Made by a program: the position numbers and the translations under genes. From JBKCUK01 sp046318415 (GTDB taxonomy: Bacteria > Pseudomonadota > Alphaproteobacteria > Caedimonadales > Caedimonadaceae): a DNA stretch of 64,000 nt. Location: positions 9,691 to 73,690 of the forward strand of contig JBKCUK010000006.1 of NCBI GenBank assembly GCA_046318415.1, in the 5' to 3' direction. Shown here piece after piece: positions 34,478-43,135 of the stretch; within the stretch, counting starts at the first letter, position 1, and the number at the start of each line of letters is the position of its first letter. Under the pieces are notes generated by a model that was not told the origin of the DNA, searched no databases, and was given only the letters and a program-made list of their open reading frames with translations.

Positions 34478-35662
34478 TTAATACATTATCCTGTCTTCTT
34501 CACTGTTGACCAACACGATTCGTGCCGGCAGATCCATCTGTGTCCGCAAGCTTCTGGAGACGTTTTCAGCCTCTGAAAAGGCCGTAAAGTCTCCAAGACG
34601 AACCTCAAAATGGGCGACATCGCTGCGCATATTGCGCACGATGTATGTGCTATATCCACGCTCTTTCAGGGCATGATAGAGGGCGTAGGCCTCACGACTA
34701 TCTGTTGTCGTCTGTACGGTCACGGAAAATCGAGAAAGACTAACGGGTGTAGAGGGGGACGCCGCTGGTCTCACGCTTTGAGGGGCGCCACCCTCAGGCG
34801 CCACTGTTGTGTTTGGTGCGCTTTGCGTCGTTGCGGTTGGGGATTGGGCGGTTGGCGCATTTGAATCAGTCTCACCAGCCGGTGCGGTTTGGGCAGCATT
34901 GCTCGCTGCGGCCGATGGATTCGTTGCAGGGGAGGGCGCTGCCGTAGGCCCAGGGCTTGGGCGACCTGAGGGGCCAAAGGTTGCCTTCGAGACTTCCGTT
35001 GAGGCGCCCCCAATCAGGGTCTGGGCCGTCGGTTGGGCGACCGAGGAAAAAATCGTTCCAAGGGTTGGACCCAGACTATCGCGGATTTTATTAATCCACT
35101 GACTGGCGGTGTCCTGGGCGATGGCGCGTCCTTGGGCAATGCTTTGCTGCAGGGCCCGGTTCTCAGCCTGCTCGAGCACGTTTGCAACGCTATCGCCGGT
35201 GCTGGTGTATTGGGCACTTCGCTGTGCATAACCTTGGGTGGTCTCGACACCCTGGGGCTGTACTTGCTGGGCGATGGCCAGGCCGCTTAGGGATGCTGGT
35301 GGAAAGGTCACAAAGCACAAAAGAAAGCCGGCAGTGAAAAAGATGACACCCATGAGGGCTAGACCCAGAGCAAGACCGAAAAACGAGAATCTTCCCATGA
35401 CCCATTTCTCCTTGAGGCGCGGAACGTTCAGATGGCGCTCGGTTTCACGGCGCAGCCGATGAAGATCTTTGTTGTAATCGTCGTGAGGTTGCTGGGACTG
35501 AGGTGCCGTTGGTTTGCGTCCTTTTTCGGTCGATGCTTTAGGTTCTGCCAGAAAGTCTGGCAGTTGTGGCAGGTTTTTTTTATGGGCGCTGACGCTGTCT
35601 TGGCGCTTTTGTTGTGCAAACCATCCCTGATGATTGGCCGATTCTTTTGCCGTTGAAGCCAT
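34478..35662 (-). CDS. SPOR-domain membrane protein heading the T6SS operon
   Basis: 394 residues. A basic cytoplasmic N-terminus (1-90) precedes one membrane helix at 93-119, then a long periplasmic Ala/Pro/Gln/Ser-rich linker (about 125-315) and a C-terminal SPOR fold at 318-394 (SRFSVTVQTTTDSREAYALY, VAHFEVRLGDFTAFSEAE). SPOR domains bind glycan strands stripped of stem peptides, often at the septum. Its stop abuts the start of the TssJ-like gene, so it is first in the transcript. AGGGA precedes the ATG. It could anchor the secretion complex to peptidoglycan, or be an unrelated cell-division protein sharing the transcript. Confidence 0.85.
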   Translation of the reverse strand: MASTAKESANHQGWFAQQKRQDSVSAHKKNLPQLPDFLAEPKASTEKGRKPTAPQSQQPHDDYNKDLHRLRRETERHLNVPRLKEKWVMGRFSFFGLALGLALMGVIFFTAGFLLCFVTFPPASLSGLAIAQQVQPQGVETTQGYAQRSAQYTSTGDSVANVLEQAENRALQQSIAQGRAIAQDTASQWINKIRDSLGPTLGTIFSSVAQPTAQTLIGGASTEVSKATFGPSGRPSPGPTAAPSPATNPSAAASNAAQTAPAGETDSNAPTAQSPTATTQSAPNTTVAPEGGAPQSVRPAASPSTPVSLSRFSVTVQTTTDSREAYALYHALKERGYSTYIVRNMRSDVAHFEVRLGDFTAFSEAENVSRSLRTQMDLPARIVLVNSEEDRIMY

Positions 35663-35733
35663 TATTATTTTTCCCTGTTTCTGGCCTGAAGAATATCATG
35701 CCATTTAGGGCTCAACAATCCTCGTTTATTGTT

Positions 35734-36660
35734 TTACGAGGCAATGGCCACCACTTGTGGCACCTGTGCCAAAGCCGCATCGATCTCAGTGCCCGTTTCA
35801 AGGCTTGTGATGGCGCCTTGCCGCGTGCAGGCAAGGCCGCTGGCAGCCACAGCTCTTTGTAGGGCAGCTTCAGGGGCCATGTTGTTCTCAAGGCTTGCTG
35901 CAAAAACGCCCACAAAAGCATCGCCAGCCCCTGTGGTATCGCAAGGCTTTATGGGTAAAGCGGCCACAGACCAGTCACCTTCGGGTGTACTGAGGTAGGC
36001 GCCCTGATCTCCTTGGGTGACCACACACCACAATCCATATTGGGCGCTTAAGTGGCGTGCAATTTCCCTTGGCTTGGTGTGCGGAATATGAAAGGCACTT
36101 GCCAGCTGCTGCGCCTCGGTTTGGTTCACAACTAAGATGTCCACAAGATCCAGTGCTTCTTCTGGAAGAGGGCTTGCCGGTGCCAGATTAAGAAGAATGC
36201 GCGTGCCGTGCGCACGGGCGCGGCGCATGAGGGCTAAGTTTTGCTGGAGTTCCACTTCCATTTGCAGGATGAGGGTGGTCTCAGGTCCCAATTCCCCATC
36301 GGGTATGGAGGTTGATTCCGCTTCCAAGTTCGCACCACTGGCAACAGTGATCATATTCTCAGCCTTGGCATCAACACAGATGGCAGCGCATGCTGTTGGA
36401 CGCCCGGTGCGGGCGATGCCCGTGCAATCTACCCCCGATGCGCTAAGGGTGTCCATGAGGTTTTGACCAAACGCATCCAAACCGACACAGCCATACATTT
36501 TGACATGTGCGCCGTCGCGTGCGGCCGCCACCGCTTGGTTGGCGCCTTTGCCGCCGGGATGAAGGCTGTAGTCAGCGCATAGCACTGTCTCGCCAGGTGT
36601 GGGCATTTCTTCAACTAAGAAAACCATGTCCATATTCAGAGAGCCAAAAACGATGATCAT
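35734..36660 (-). CDS. rbsK: Ribokinase
   Basis: 308 residues of the PfkB family. The N-terminus IIVFGSLNMDMVF is followed by HPGGKGANQAVAAARDG (sugar-binding di-glycine), VNQTEAQQL, and the ATP/catalytic motif DTTGAGDAFVGVFAASL with the general-base Asp. It phosphorylates ribose or a related sugar. The SPOR/T6SS genes follow 71 nt downstream on the same strand, with only a weak 6-bp hairpin between, so read-through is possible. No ribose transporter is nearby. Confidence 0.93.
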   Translation of the reverse strand: MIIVFGSLNMDMVFLVEEMPTPGETVLCADYSLHPGGKGANQAVAAARDGAHVKMYGCVGLDAFGQNLMDTLSASGVDCTGIARTGRPTACAAICVDAKAENMITVASGANLEAESTSIPDGELGPETTLILQMEVELQQNLALMRRARAHGTRILLNLAPASPLPEEALDLVDILVVNQTEAQQLASAFHIPHTKPREIARHLSAQYGLWCVVTQGDQGAYLSTPEGDWSVAALPIKPCDTTGAGDAFVGVFAASLENNMAPEAALQRAVAASGLACTRQGAITSLETGTEIDAALAQVPQVVAIAS

Positions 36661-36837
36661 GGGTGCTGTGCCTTTAGCGTCGACAGTCTAAGGTATGCTC
36701 TGGTGATACGCCTTAGGAGGATCGGGCGTCAATGATCGTTTGATCAAGATTCCAGGTATTGTGCAAAATCCCATGTTGCGTCATGCTGCTGAAGAACACT
36801 TTGATGCAAGAATAGCGGATACGAACAGGAATTCATC

Positions 36838-37500
36838 ATGGCTGATGTGTTGACGATCGCCAGGCGCAACATGATTAAGGGACAGCTTATGCCTGTTGGT
36901 GTGCGGGACGAGCGCTTGCTGCATGCCTTTGAAGTGGTTCCCCGTGACCGTTTTGCACCTAGCCACGCGCCCAGCCTTGCTTACGCAGATATGAGTCTTT
37001 CAACAGATGGCAGCGAGCAAATGCTGGCTCCCCAGGCTGTTGGACGCTTGCTTGAAGAGGTAAAGCTGGAGCCCCATGAGAAGGTTCTCTATTTAGGGGG
37101 TGGCGGCTATGGTGCTGCTTTGTCAGGTTATTTAGCGCGAGAGGTGATCGGGGTCCTTGCGACAGACACCTGCGTTCGCACTGCAAGAAAAGTGCTTGAG
37201 GATCTTGAAATTTTCAATGTGGTCCTCGTCGCAGCACCCTGGCAAGACGGAATGCCAGCCTTTGCGCCCTATGATGTGATTCTAGTGGAAGGCGCGCTGA
37301 GTTCTCTGCCCGATAGCTGGGTTGGTCAATTGCCAGAGGAAGGGCGGGTTGCTTGGTATCACTACCAAGGCGCAGGACGTCCAGCCGTTGCGACCCTTTC
37401 AGTGTATTGCCGGGGGCAGCCAAGTGTCCTGACACCCTTTGAGGCCTCGGTTCCGCGTCTTGCGGGTGATCTTGATCTTAAGAGAGGATTTCAATTGTAA
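36838..37500 (+). CDS. Protein-L-isoaspartate methyltransferase-like protein
   Basis: 220 residues. The N-terminus IARRNMIKGQLMPVGVRDER matches the PCMT family, followed by VVPRDRFAP and AYADMSLS. The SAM-binding loop reads VLYLGGGGYGAALSGYLA, differing from the usual E-I-G-T-G-S-G-Y. Asp and Glu after strands 2-4 remain. It may repair isoaspartyl damage or methylate another target. It overlaps the rhodanese gene by one base (TAATG) and heads a run ending with a TolC-like gene, an order common in alphaproteobacteria. Confidence 0.88.
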   Translation: MADVLTIARRNMIKGQLMPVGVRDERLLHAFEVVPRDRFAPSHAPSLAYADMSLSTDGSEQMLAPQAVGRLLEEVKLEPHEKVLYLGGGGYGAALSGYLAREVIGVLATDTCVRTARKVLEDLEIFNVVLVAAPWQDGMPAFAPYDVILVEGALSSLPDSWVGQLPEEGRVAWYHYQGAGRPAVATLSVYCRGQPSVLTPFEASVPRLAGDLDLKRGFQL

Positions 37501-37817
37501 TGCAAGAGATGTCCGTTGAAGAATACGCGCTCAAGCGTCACGAGGGGTGGCCACATCTTCTTTTGGATGTGCGTGAAGCCAACGAGCTTGCCATTTGCAA
37601 AATCGCTCCCCATGTTTGGATCCCCCTGGGCGACTTATCCATGCGCCTTGGTGAGCTGGATCCCGATGAAAATATTATTGTTTTATGTCACCATGGCGGA
37701 AGAAGTGCACGTGCTGTCTATTTGCTAAGCGGGCGTGGCTTTGATAAGGTATGGAATTTAGTGGGTGGCATCGACGCATATGCTGTGCGCGTTGAGCCGA
37801 CCCTCCCAAGATATTAG
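37500..37817 (+). CDS. Single-domain rhodanese-like protein
   Basis: 105 residues. One rhodanese domain with LLLDVREANELAI and the active-site loop CHHGGRSA, Cys63 as persulfide carrier, ending VWNLVGGIDAYAVRVEP. It matches GlpE-like sulfurtransferases in size. It is translationally coupled to the PCMT-like gene upstream, and the TolC-like gene starts 10 nt after its stop. The role in this operon is unknown. Confidence 0.92.
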   Translation: MQEMSVEEYALKRHEGWPHLLLDVREANELAICKIAPHVWIPLGDLSMRLGELDPDENIIVLCHHGGRSARAVYLLSGRGFDKVWNLVGGIDAYAVRVEPTLPRY

Positions 37818-37827
37818 GAGCGCATTC

Positions 37828-39408
37828 GTGGCCAAGTTGAAACCATTTATCCTGCCAACCCTACTGCTGTCCGCCATGGTCATCGGTATTCCAGCTGAAG
37901 CTGCGCCAAAAGCGAAGAAAGAAGCTGCGCCTAAAGCCCAGAGCGCCAAGGCGTCAAAGGTGAACACCCCCAAGGCTCAGCAGGGGAAAAAAGATTCTTC
38001 TTCTCCTGCTCCCACTTCGCAGCAAGCAAAAGCCGAGTCCCATCCCTTTGTGATGGCCCTCATGCGCGCCTATGAGTGTAATCCGGAATTCAAAGCACGT
38101 CTGGCTGATTTCTACGGCAAAGCTGAGGCCGTCCCGAGGGCCCTTGCCGAGTGGTTTCCAACCCTCAGTTTGAGCACAGGGGCGTCGCGCAATATTACCC
38201 GCACCGATCGCGTGATCAGTACGGGGGGATTGTTTGGCCCGGCAGGCTATCGTAAAGCTGGCAAGAATAATGCGCGGACATCCACGTACTCTGCCGCCAT
38301 TGAATTACGCCAAAACCTTTTTAGTAGTGGTAGGACTGTGGCTGCCACCAACGCCGCCGAATATGGTGTGTTGGCTGCAGCAGCAGGTGTTGTCAATGCT
38401 GAACAGTCCTTGCTGTTGAGTGCAGCCCAGGCTTATCTTGATCTTTGGGCAGCAGAAGCGGCGGTGGAATATAACCGTGCCAACGTCAAGTTCCTGAAGA
38501 AGACCATGGATCAGGCCCGGGCCCGCTATGAATTGGGTGATCTCACCCTGACCGACTTAGCCCAGGCCGAAGCTGGTTTGGCGCAAGGACAGACAAGCCT
38601 CATCAATGCCCAGGCAAGGGTTCAAGATGCGCGGGCTGTCTATCTGCAAATCATTGGCGAAGAGCCAAGCGCCCTGACCCTTCCCGAGGGCATCCTTGAA
38701 CAGGTTGAGCTGCCCAAAACCGTCAATGATTTGGTGATGATTGCGCAAAAAGACTCGCCCAGCATTGTGGCGGCCAACTATTCACAAAAGGCTGCTGAAA
38801 GCAATATCAGTCAAGCCCAAGCGGCATTTGGTCCTTCGGTAGATCTGCGCGCCTCTGCAAGCCGTTCCATCGCTAAAAGACGCCCTTTGACGGAAACATC
38901 CCCACACTTTAATCCAACCAATCAAGCCGATGTGGGGGTGACGCTGTCGTTACCGATCTTCCAGGGCGGTAAGGATTGGTCTCAATTGCGCGAAGCCACT
39001 CAACAGGCCTATCAAGCCCGCTATAGCCTTGCCAATGCCCAAAGGGCAGCAGCCCAAGCTGCGACCCAGGCATGGGATAAGTGGCGTTCCTCCGAGCAGG
39101 CGGTTGCCATGTACAAGTCCCAAGTGCGTGCAGCTGAAATTGCCCGCGAAGGAGCTTTTCAGGAATCATTGGTGGGTGAGCGTACCATCATCGACGTCTT
39201 GAAATCGGAAGAGGTTTTGCTGCAGGCGCGCACAAGTTTGGTGCAAGCCAAGCGTGATTTCTTGCTGGCACGTTTTCAGTTGTTGGCATCGATTGGGCAG
39301 TTGACCGTCACAAGTCTTGGACTTCCGGTTGAGCGCTACAACGTTGAGCAGTACGCAGATGATGTCAAGTTTAAGCTGATCGGCCTTGGAAACATCGAAA
39401 ATAAATAG
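37828..39408 (+). CDS. TolC-family outer-membrane efflux protein
   Basis: 526 residues from GTG at 37828 (AGGAG 8 nt upstream). The in-frame ATG at 37765 lies inside the rhodanese gene. Signal peptide VAKLKPFILPTLLLSAMVIG cuts near AEA-AP. An Ala/Lys/Pro linker of about 50 residues precedes two outer-membrane efflux repeats: AALELRQNLFSSGR-like strands, then QARARYELGDLTLTDLAQAE, and in the second half VTLSLPIFQGGKDW with ESLVGERTIIDVLKSEE. It forms a trimeric exit duct for type I secretion or RND pumps. Its partners are not here. Confidence 0.93.
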   Translation: MAKLKPFILPTLLLSAMVIGIPAEAAPKAKKEAAPKAQSAKASKVNTPKAQQGKKDSSSPAPTSQQAKAESHPFVMALMRAYECNPEFKARLADFYGKAEAVPRALAEWFPTLSLSTGASRNITRTDRVISTGGLFGPAGYRKAGKNNARTSTYSAAIELRQNLFSSGRTVAATNAAEYGVLAAAAGVVNAEQSLLLSAAQAYLDLWAAEAAVEYNRANVKFLKKTMDQARARYELGDLTLTDLAQAEAGLAQGQTSLINAQARVQDARAVYLQIIGEEPSALTLPEGILEQVELPKTVNDLVMIAQKDSPSIVAANYSQKAAESNISQAQAAFGPSVDLRASASRSIAKRRPLTETSPHFNPTNQADVGVTLSLPIFQGGKDWSQLREATQQAYQARYSLANAQRAAAQAATQAWDKWRSSEQAVAMYKSQVRAAEIAREGAFQESLVGERTIIDVLKSEEVLLQARTSLVQAKRDFLLARFQLLASIGQLTVTSLGLPVERYNVEQYADDVKFKLIGLGNIENK

Positions 39409-39423
39409 GGGTGGAGGCATCTG

Positions 39424-40272
39424 ATGACGGCGCAGAAAAGTGGAACTCAAGAAAAATCGGTTGAAGAGATTCTGAATTCCATTCGCGAAATCATCTCAAG
39501 TGATGTGAGCGAGGCGGAGCAACAGGGCGCAGCAAAAACCGCTGCTGGATCCATGGATGCCCAGGAGGATGTTCTTGAATTGACGCCGGCCATGGAAGAA
39601 GCCATGACCCTTGAGAACCAGGTGCAAAGCGCCGCGCCGTCTTCGGAAAGTGTCCAGGATGTGGATGCATCAACAGAAGTGGTCGATAAAGCACTTGAGA
39701 TCGAAGCAAAAGCTGAATCTGAGCCCAGCGACCTGGACAAGTCCTCTTCTGAAGATGCCGTTATTCTTGAAGAATCCCTTGCACCAGCAGAAATAGAGAG
39801 CGCCATCGATACAAGCAGTGTGCAGGCACTTGAGGCAGTAGATCAGCCATCTCAGACGATGGATGAGTTCACACAAGCGCCTGCTGCTCCGGTGACCAAC
39901 GGACAGGCGGCGTCGTCTGCACCTTCTGCACCCGTGGGATTTGCTGATCTTCTCAATATGAAGATGGATGCTCAGCCACAATTAACGCCTGAAGACCGTA
40001 AGCCAATGCTGGATCAGGCAACGGTATCCGAGACGGTGGCGGCCTTTTCCAGTTTAAAAGAGGCGCTGACTCAGTTTGAGCAAAAAAAAGAACATCTGGT
40101 AGCAACAGGGGAGTTTAGCAAGATGACTATTGAACAAGTCGTACGCGAAATGTTACGTCCAATGTTGAAGGAGTGGCTTGACGCCCATCTGCCATCACTG
40201 GTGAAATGGCTGGTCGCCGAGCAAATTGAAAAAATGCTGCAGGAGCAGGGTATAGCCAGCCCCAAGGAGTAA
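39424..40272 (+). CDS. popZ: Polar organising protein PopZ (DUF2497)
   Basis: 282 residues, RBS GGAGG. A short N-terminal helix KSVEEILNSIREIISSD (residues 11-27), a long acidic Ala/Glu/Pro-rich disordered middle (about 28-200) and a conserved C-terminal oligomerisation region (MTIEQVVREMLRPMLKEWLD, HLPSLVKWLVAEQIEKM). This is the PopZ plan: the polar scaffold that gathers chromosome partition and signalling proteins in alphaproteobacteria. The place between a tolC-like gene and valS matches the usual order. The disordered middle is longer than in Caulobacter PopZ. Confidence 0.9.
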   Translation: MTAQKSGTQEKSVEEILNSIREIISSDVSEAEQQGAAKTAAGSMDAQEDVLELTPAMEEAMTLENQVQSAAPSSESVQDVDASTEVVDKALEIEAKAESEPSDLDKSSSEDAVILEESLAPAEIESAIDTSSVQALEAVDQPSQTMDEFTQAPAAPVTNGQAASSAPSAPVGFADLLNMKMDAQPQLTPEDRKPMLDQATVSETVAAFSSLKEALTQFEQKKEHLVATGEFSKMTIEQVVREMLRPMLKEWLDAHLPSLVKWLVAEQIEKMLQEQGIASPKE

Positions 40273-40275
40273 CAC

Positions 40276-40300
40276 AACGCCTGTGACCGGCGTTTTCTTT
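40276..40300 (+). terminator. Short hairpin after popZ
   Basis: AACGCC and GGCGTT pair (6 bp, 7-nt loop) followed by TTCTTT, directly after the popZ stop and before valS. It is modest in strength and might only attenuate transcription into valS. Confidence 0.4.
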
Positions 40301-40341
40301 GTGGGCTTACGAAGAAGTGCCGGTCATAAGGAATGTGTTTA

Positions 40342-42984
40342 ATGTTAGACAAAACCTATCAGCCTCAAGAATTTGAACATGACTTTTATGCAGCTGAAGA
40401 GGCTGCGGGTGCTTTTAAGCCAGGCGTCCACTCTGATCTTGATCCCTATGTCATTATGATGCCCCCCCCCAATGTGACGGGTAACCTTCACATGGGTCAC
40501 GCCTTAACCTACACCATACAAGATATCCTGATGCGCTATCACCGCATGCGCGGTCATCCAGCGCTGTGGCAGCCGGGAACCGATCACGCCGGTATTGCCA
40601 CCCAAATGATGGTGGAACGCAAACTGCAATTGGAAGGCAAAAGTCGCCACGACCTGGGAAGAGAAGCTTTCCTGAAAGAGGTATGGGATTGGCGCGATCT
40701 CTATGGGGATCAAATTATTAAGCAACAGCGGCGCCTGGGGGTTTCGGCGGATTGGAGCCGGCAAAAGTTTACTCTTGATGAGGACATGAGCCACGCCGTA
40801 ACCACGGCTTTCGTGCGCCTTTATGAACAGGGTCTGATTTACCGCGATAAGCGTTTGGTGTACTGGGATATTAAATTACAAACGGCCCTGTCGGATCTTG
40901 AAGTGGAAAATGTCGAGACGAAAGGAAATATGTATTATTTCCGCTATCCCTTGGCGACTGATCCCAACACTTTCATCACCATTGCCACAACCCGACCTGA
41001 AACCCTGTTCGGGGATACAGCTGTTGCGGTTCACCCAGAAGATGAGCGCTATCAACACCTCATTGGGCAACACGTTCGTCAACCCTTCACCAACCGTTTG
41101 ATTCCGATTATCGCCGATGCGTATTGCGATCCGGAAAAGGGCACAGGTGCGGTGAAGATCACTCCTGCCCATGATTTCAATGATTTTGAAGTGGGGCGGC
41201 GTCATCAGCTGGAGGCCATCACCATCATGGACACCCATGGTGTGTTGTGCACGCCTGCGCCTGCAGAATTCTGTGGTCTGGATCGCTTTGAGGCGCGCAC
41301 CAAAGTAATTGCCGAGCTTGAGGCCCTTGGTCTTCTTGAGAAGATTGAGACGACCAGCCATGCGGTTCCCCACGGCGATCGTTCCGGATCGATCCTTGAG
41401 CCGCGCCTGACCGACCAATGGTTTGTGGACGCTAAAGTTTTGGCAGAACCAGCCCTCAAGGCTGTTGAAGAAGGGCGCATTCGCATTATTCCAGAGGCGT
41501 CTCGTGCCACTTACAATCATTGGTTGACCCACATTCAACCTTGGTGCATCTCGCGCCAATTGTGGTGGGGACATCGTATTCCGGCTTGGTTTGGTCCCGA
41601 TGAGAGTATCTTTGTCGCCTTCACGGCAGAGGAGGCTGCTGCAAAGGCAAAGGTCCACTATGGTCACGCGGTTGAGGTGCGCCAGGACGAAGATGTCTTG
41701 GAAACCTGGTTTTCATCGGCGCTGTTTCCGTTCTCAACCCTCGGCTGGCCGAATGAAACGGCTGATCTTAAACGTTTTTATCCCACATCGGTTCTGGTAA
41801 CCGGGGCAGATATTTTGTTCTTCTGGGTTGCCCGCATGATTATGACCGGCCTGCATCTGGTGGGTGATATTCCCTTCAGGGACGTCTATCTTCACGCCCT
41901 GGTTCGGGATGAAAAGGGTCATAAAATGTCCAAGACCAAGGGGAATGTAATCGATCCCATGGACATGATCGAAGCCTATGGCACCGATGCGTTGCGTTTC
42001 TCCCTTGCGGCCCTGGCAGCGCCTGGCCGGGATTTGCGCTTTTCCAAAGCAACGGTCGAGCTTTATCGGAATTTCGCCACCAAAGTCTGGAATGCCGCGC
42101 GCTTTTGCACCCAGAATGGCTGCAACTATGATCCAAAGTATGACCCATCCGAGGTTACGAATGATCTCAATCGCTGGATCTTAGCCAAATTAAAGGCGAC
42201 CAAGGTGGGCGTTGAGAAGGCCCTTGCAGAGTATCGTTTTGATGCAGCTGCCCTTGAACTTTATCACCTGATCTGGGGTCAGTTCTGTGACTGGTTTATT
42301 GAACTTGCTAAGCCCATCTTGCAAGGGGAAGATAATCCCGCTAAAGCCGAGACACAGGCAACGGCTGCCTTTGTCTTAGTTGAAGTGTGCCATTTGCTGC
42401 ACCCCTTTATGCCTTTCCTCACCCAGAAACTCTATAGCCATTTTGCAGGCGATGCGGCAGGCCTTCTGGTCCAGGCCTCGTGGCCCCAGTATACCTGGGA
42501 CGTGGGCCATGTGGACGAGGTGGATGGACTGATTGACTTCATTACCAAAGTCCGCAGCATGCGTGCGGCTGTGAACATGCCGCCTGCCGAATGGTTACGC
42601 CTTTATGTGGCCGATGCAGCACCCCAACAGCAACAGCGCCTTACGGTCCACATGATGCTGATCAAGCGTCTTGCACGGTTAGAAGATCTGGACTTCTTCG
42701 CTGCCAACACGGAACTCCCTAAAGGCATGCGCGGCCTTTTAGGGGACATGACCCTGGTTATGCCCCTTGGCGATAGTATTGATCTCGATGCCGAACATCA
42801 GCGTCTTTCCAAGCAGCTGATCACATTAGAAAAAGAAATCAAATCCGTCCGCGCGAAGCTGGAGAATGCTGACTTTATGGCACGTGCCCCAGAAGAGGTG
42901 GTTGATAAGAACCGCGAACGCCTGGCGGAGGCCGAACGTGATGTTGTGCGTATTCAAGACGTTTTATCTCTTTTAAAATCCTAA
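40342..42984 (+). CDS. valS: Valyl-tRNA synthetase
   Basis: 880 residues from ATG at 40342, spaced about 10 nt from AAGGA. An in-frame ATG at 40333 sits on that site. The class I motifs are intact: HMGH at 50-53 within PPPNVTGNLHMGHAL and KMSKT at 528-532. The editing domain lies between (ATTRPETLFGDTAVAVHP). The C-terminal coiled coil LSKQLITLEKEIKSVRAKLE binds tRNA. It charges tRNA-Val. The length is normal for bacteria, and a strong terminator follows. Confidence 0.98.
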   Translation: MLDKTYQPQEFEHDFYAAEEAAGAFKPGVHSDLDPYVIMMPPPNVTGNLHMGHALTYTIQDILMRYHRMRGHPALWQPGTDHAGIATQMMVERKLQLEGKSRHDLGREAFLKEVWDWRDLYGDQIIKQQRRLGVSADWSRQKFTLDEDMSHAVTTAFVRLYEQGLIYRDKRLVYWDIKLQTALSDLEVENVETKGNMYYFRYPLATDPNTFITIATTRPETLFGDTAVAVHPEDERYQHLIGQHVRQPFTNRLIPIIADAYCDPEKGTGAVKITPAHDFNDFEVGRRHQLEAITIMDTHGVLCTPAPAEFCGLDRFEARTKVIAELEALGLLEKIETTSHAVPHGDRSGSILEPRLTDQWFVDAKVLAEPALKAVEEGRIRIIPEASRATYNHWLTHIQPWCISRQLWWGHRIPAWFGPDESIFVAFTAEEAAAKAKVHYGHAVEVRQDEDVLETWFSSALFPFSTLGWPNETADLKRFYPTSVLVTGADILFFWVARMIMTGLHLVGDIPFRDVYLHALVRDEKGHKMSKTKGNVIDPMDMIEAYGTDALRFSLAALAAPGRDLRFSKATVELYRNFATKVWNAARFCTQNGCNYDPKYDPSEVTNDLNRWILAKLKATKVGVEKALAEYRFDAAALELYHLIWGQFCDWFIELAKPILQGEDNPAKAETQATAAFVLVEVCHLLHPFMPFLTQKLYSHFAGDAAGLLVQASWPQYTWDVGHVDEVDGLIDFITKVRSMRAAVNMPPAEWLRLYVADAAPQQQQRLTVHMMLIKRLARLEDLDFFAANTELPKGMRGLLGDMTLVMPLGDSIDLDAEHQRLSKQLITLEKEIKSVRAKLENADFMARAPEEVVDKNRERLAEAERDVVRIQDVLSLLKS

Positions 42985-43006
42985 TCTTATGGGATTCGTC
43001 TCTGGG

Positions 43007-43034
43007 CCGCGGCGTTTTGCCGCGGTCTTTTTTT
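43007..43034 (+). terminator. Strong intrinsic terminator of valS
   Basis: CCGCGGC, loop GTTTT, GCCGCGG, then TC and seven T. A perfect GC-rich 7-bp stem 22 nt past the valS stop. Confidence 0.88.
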
Positions 43035-43135
43035 GCCTGATTGAGGATTCTCCCCCCTGTACCACGGTTACAGTTCTGTTATGCTGAATCCATGAAGGGT
43101 GCCAACTCTTCGTTATTCTATAAGGGAGGAAAAAA

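Noticed and set aside
40876..41667. 263-codon minus-strand frame inside valS
   Set aside because: Shadow of valS. The plus-strand editing domain is conserved here.
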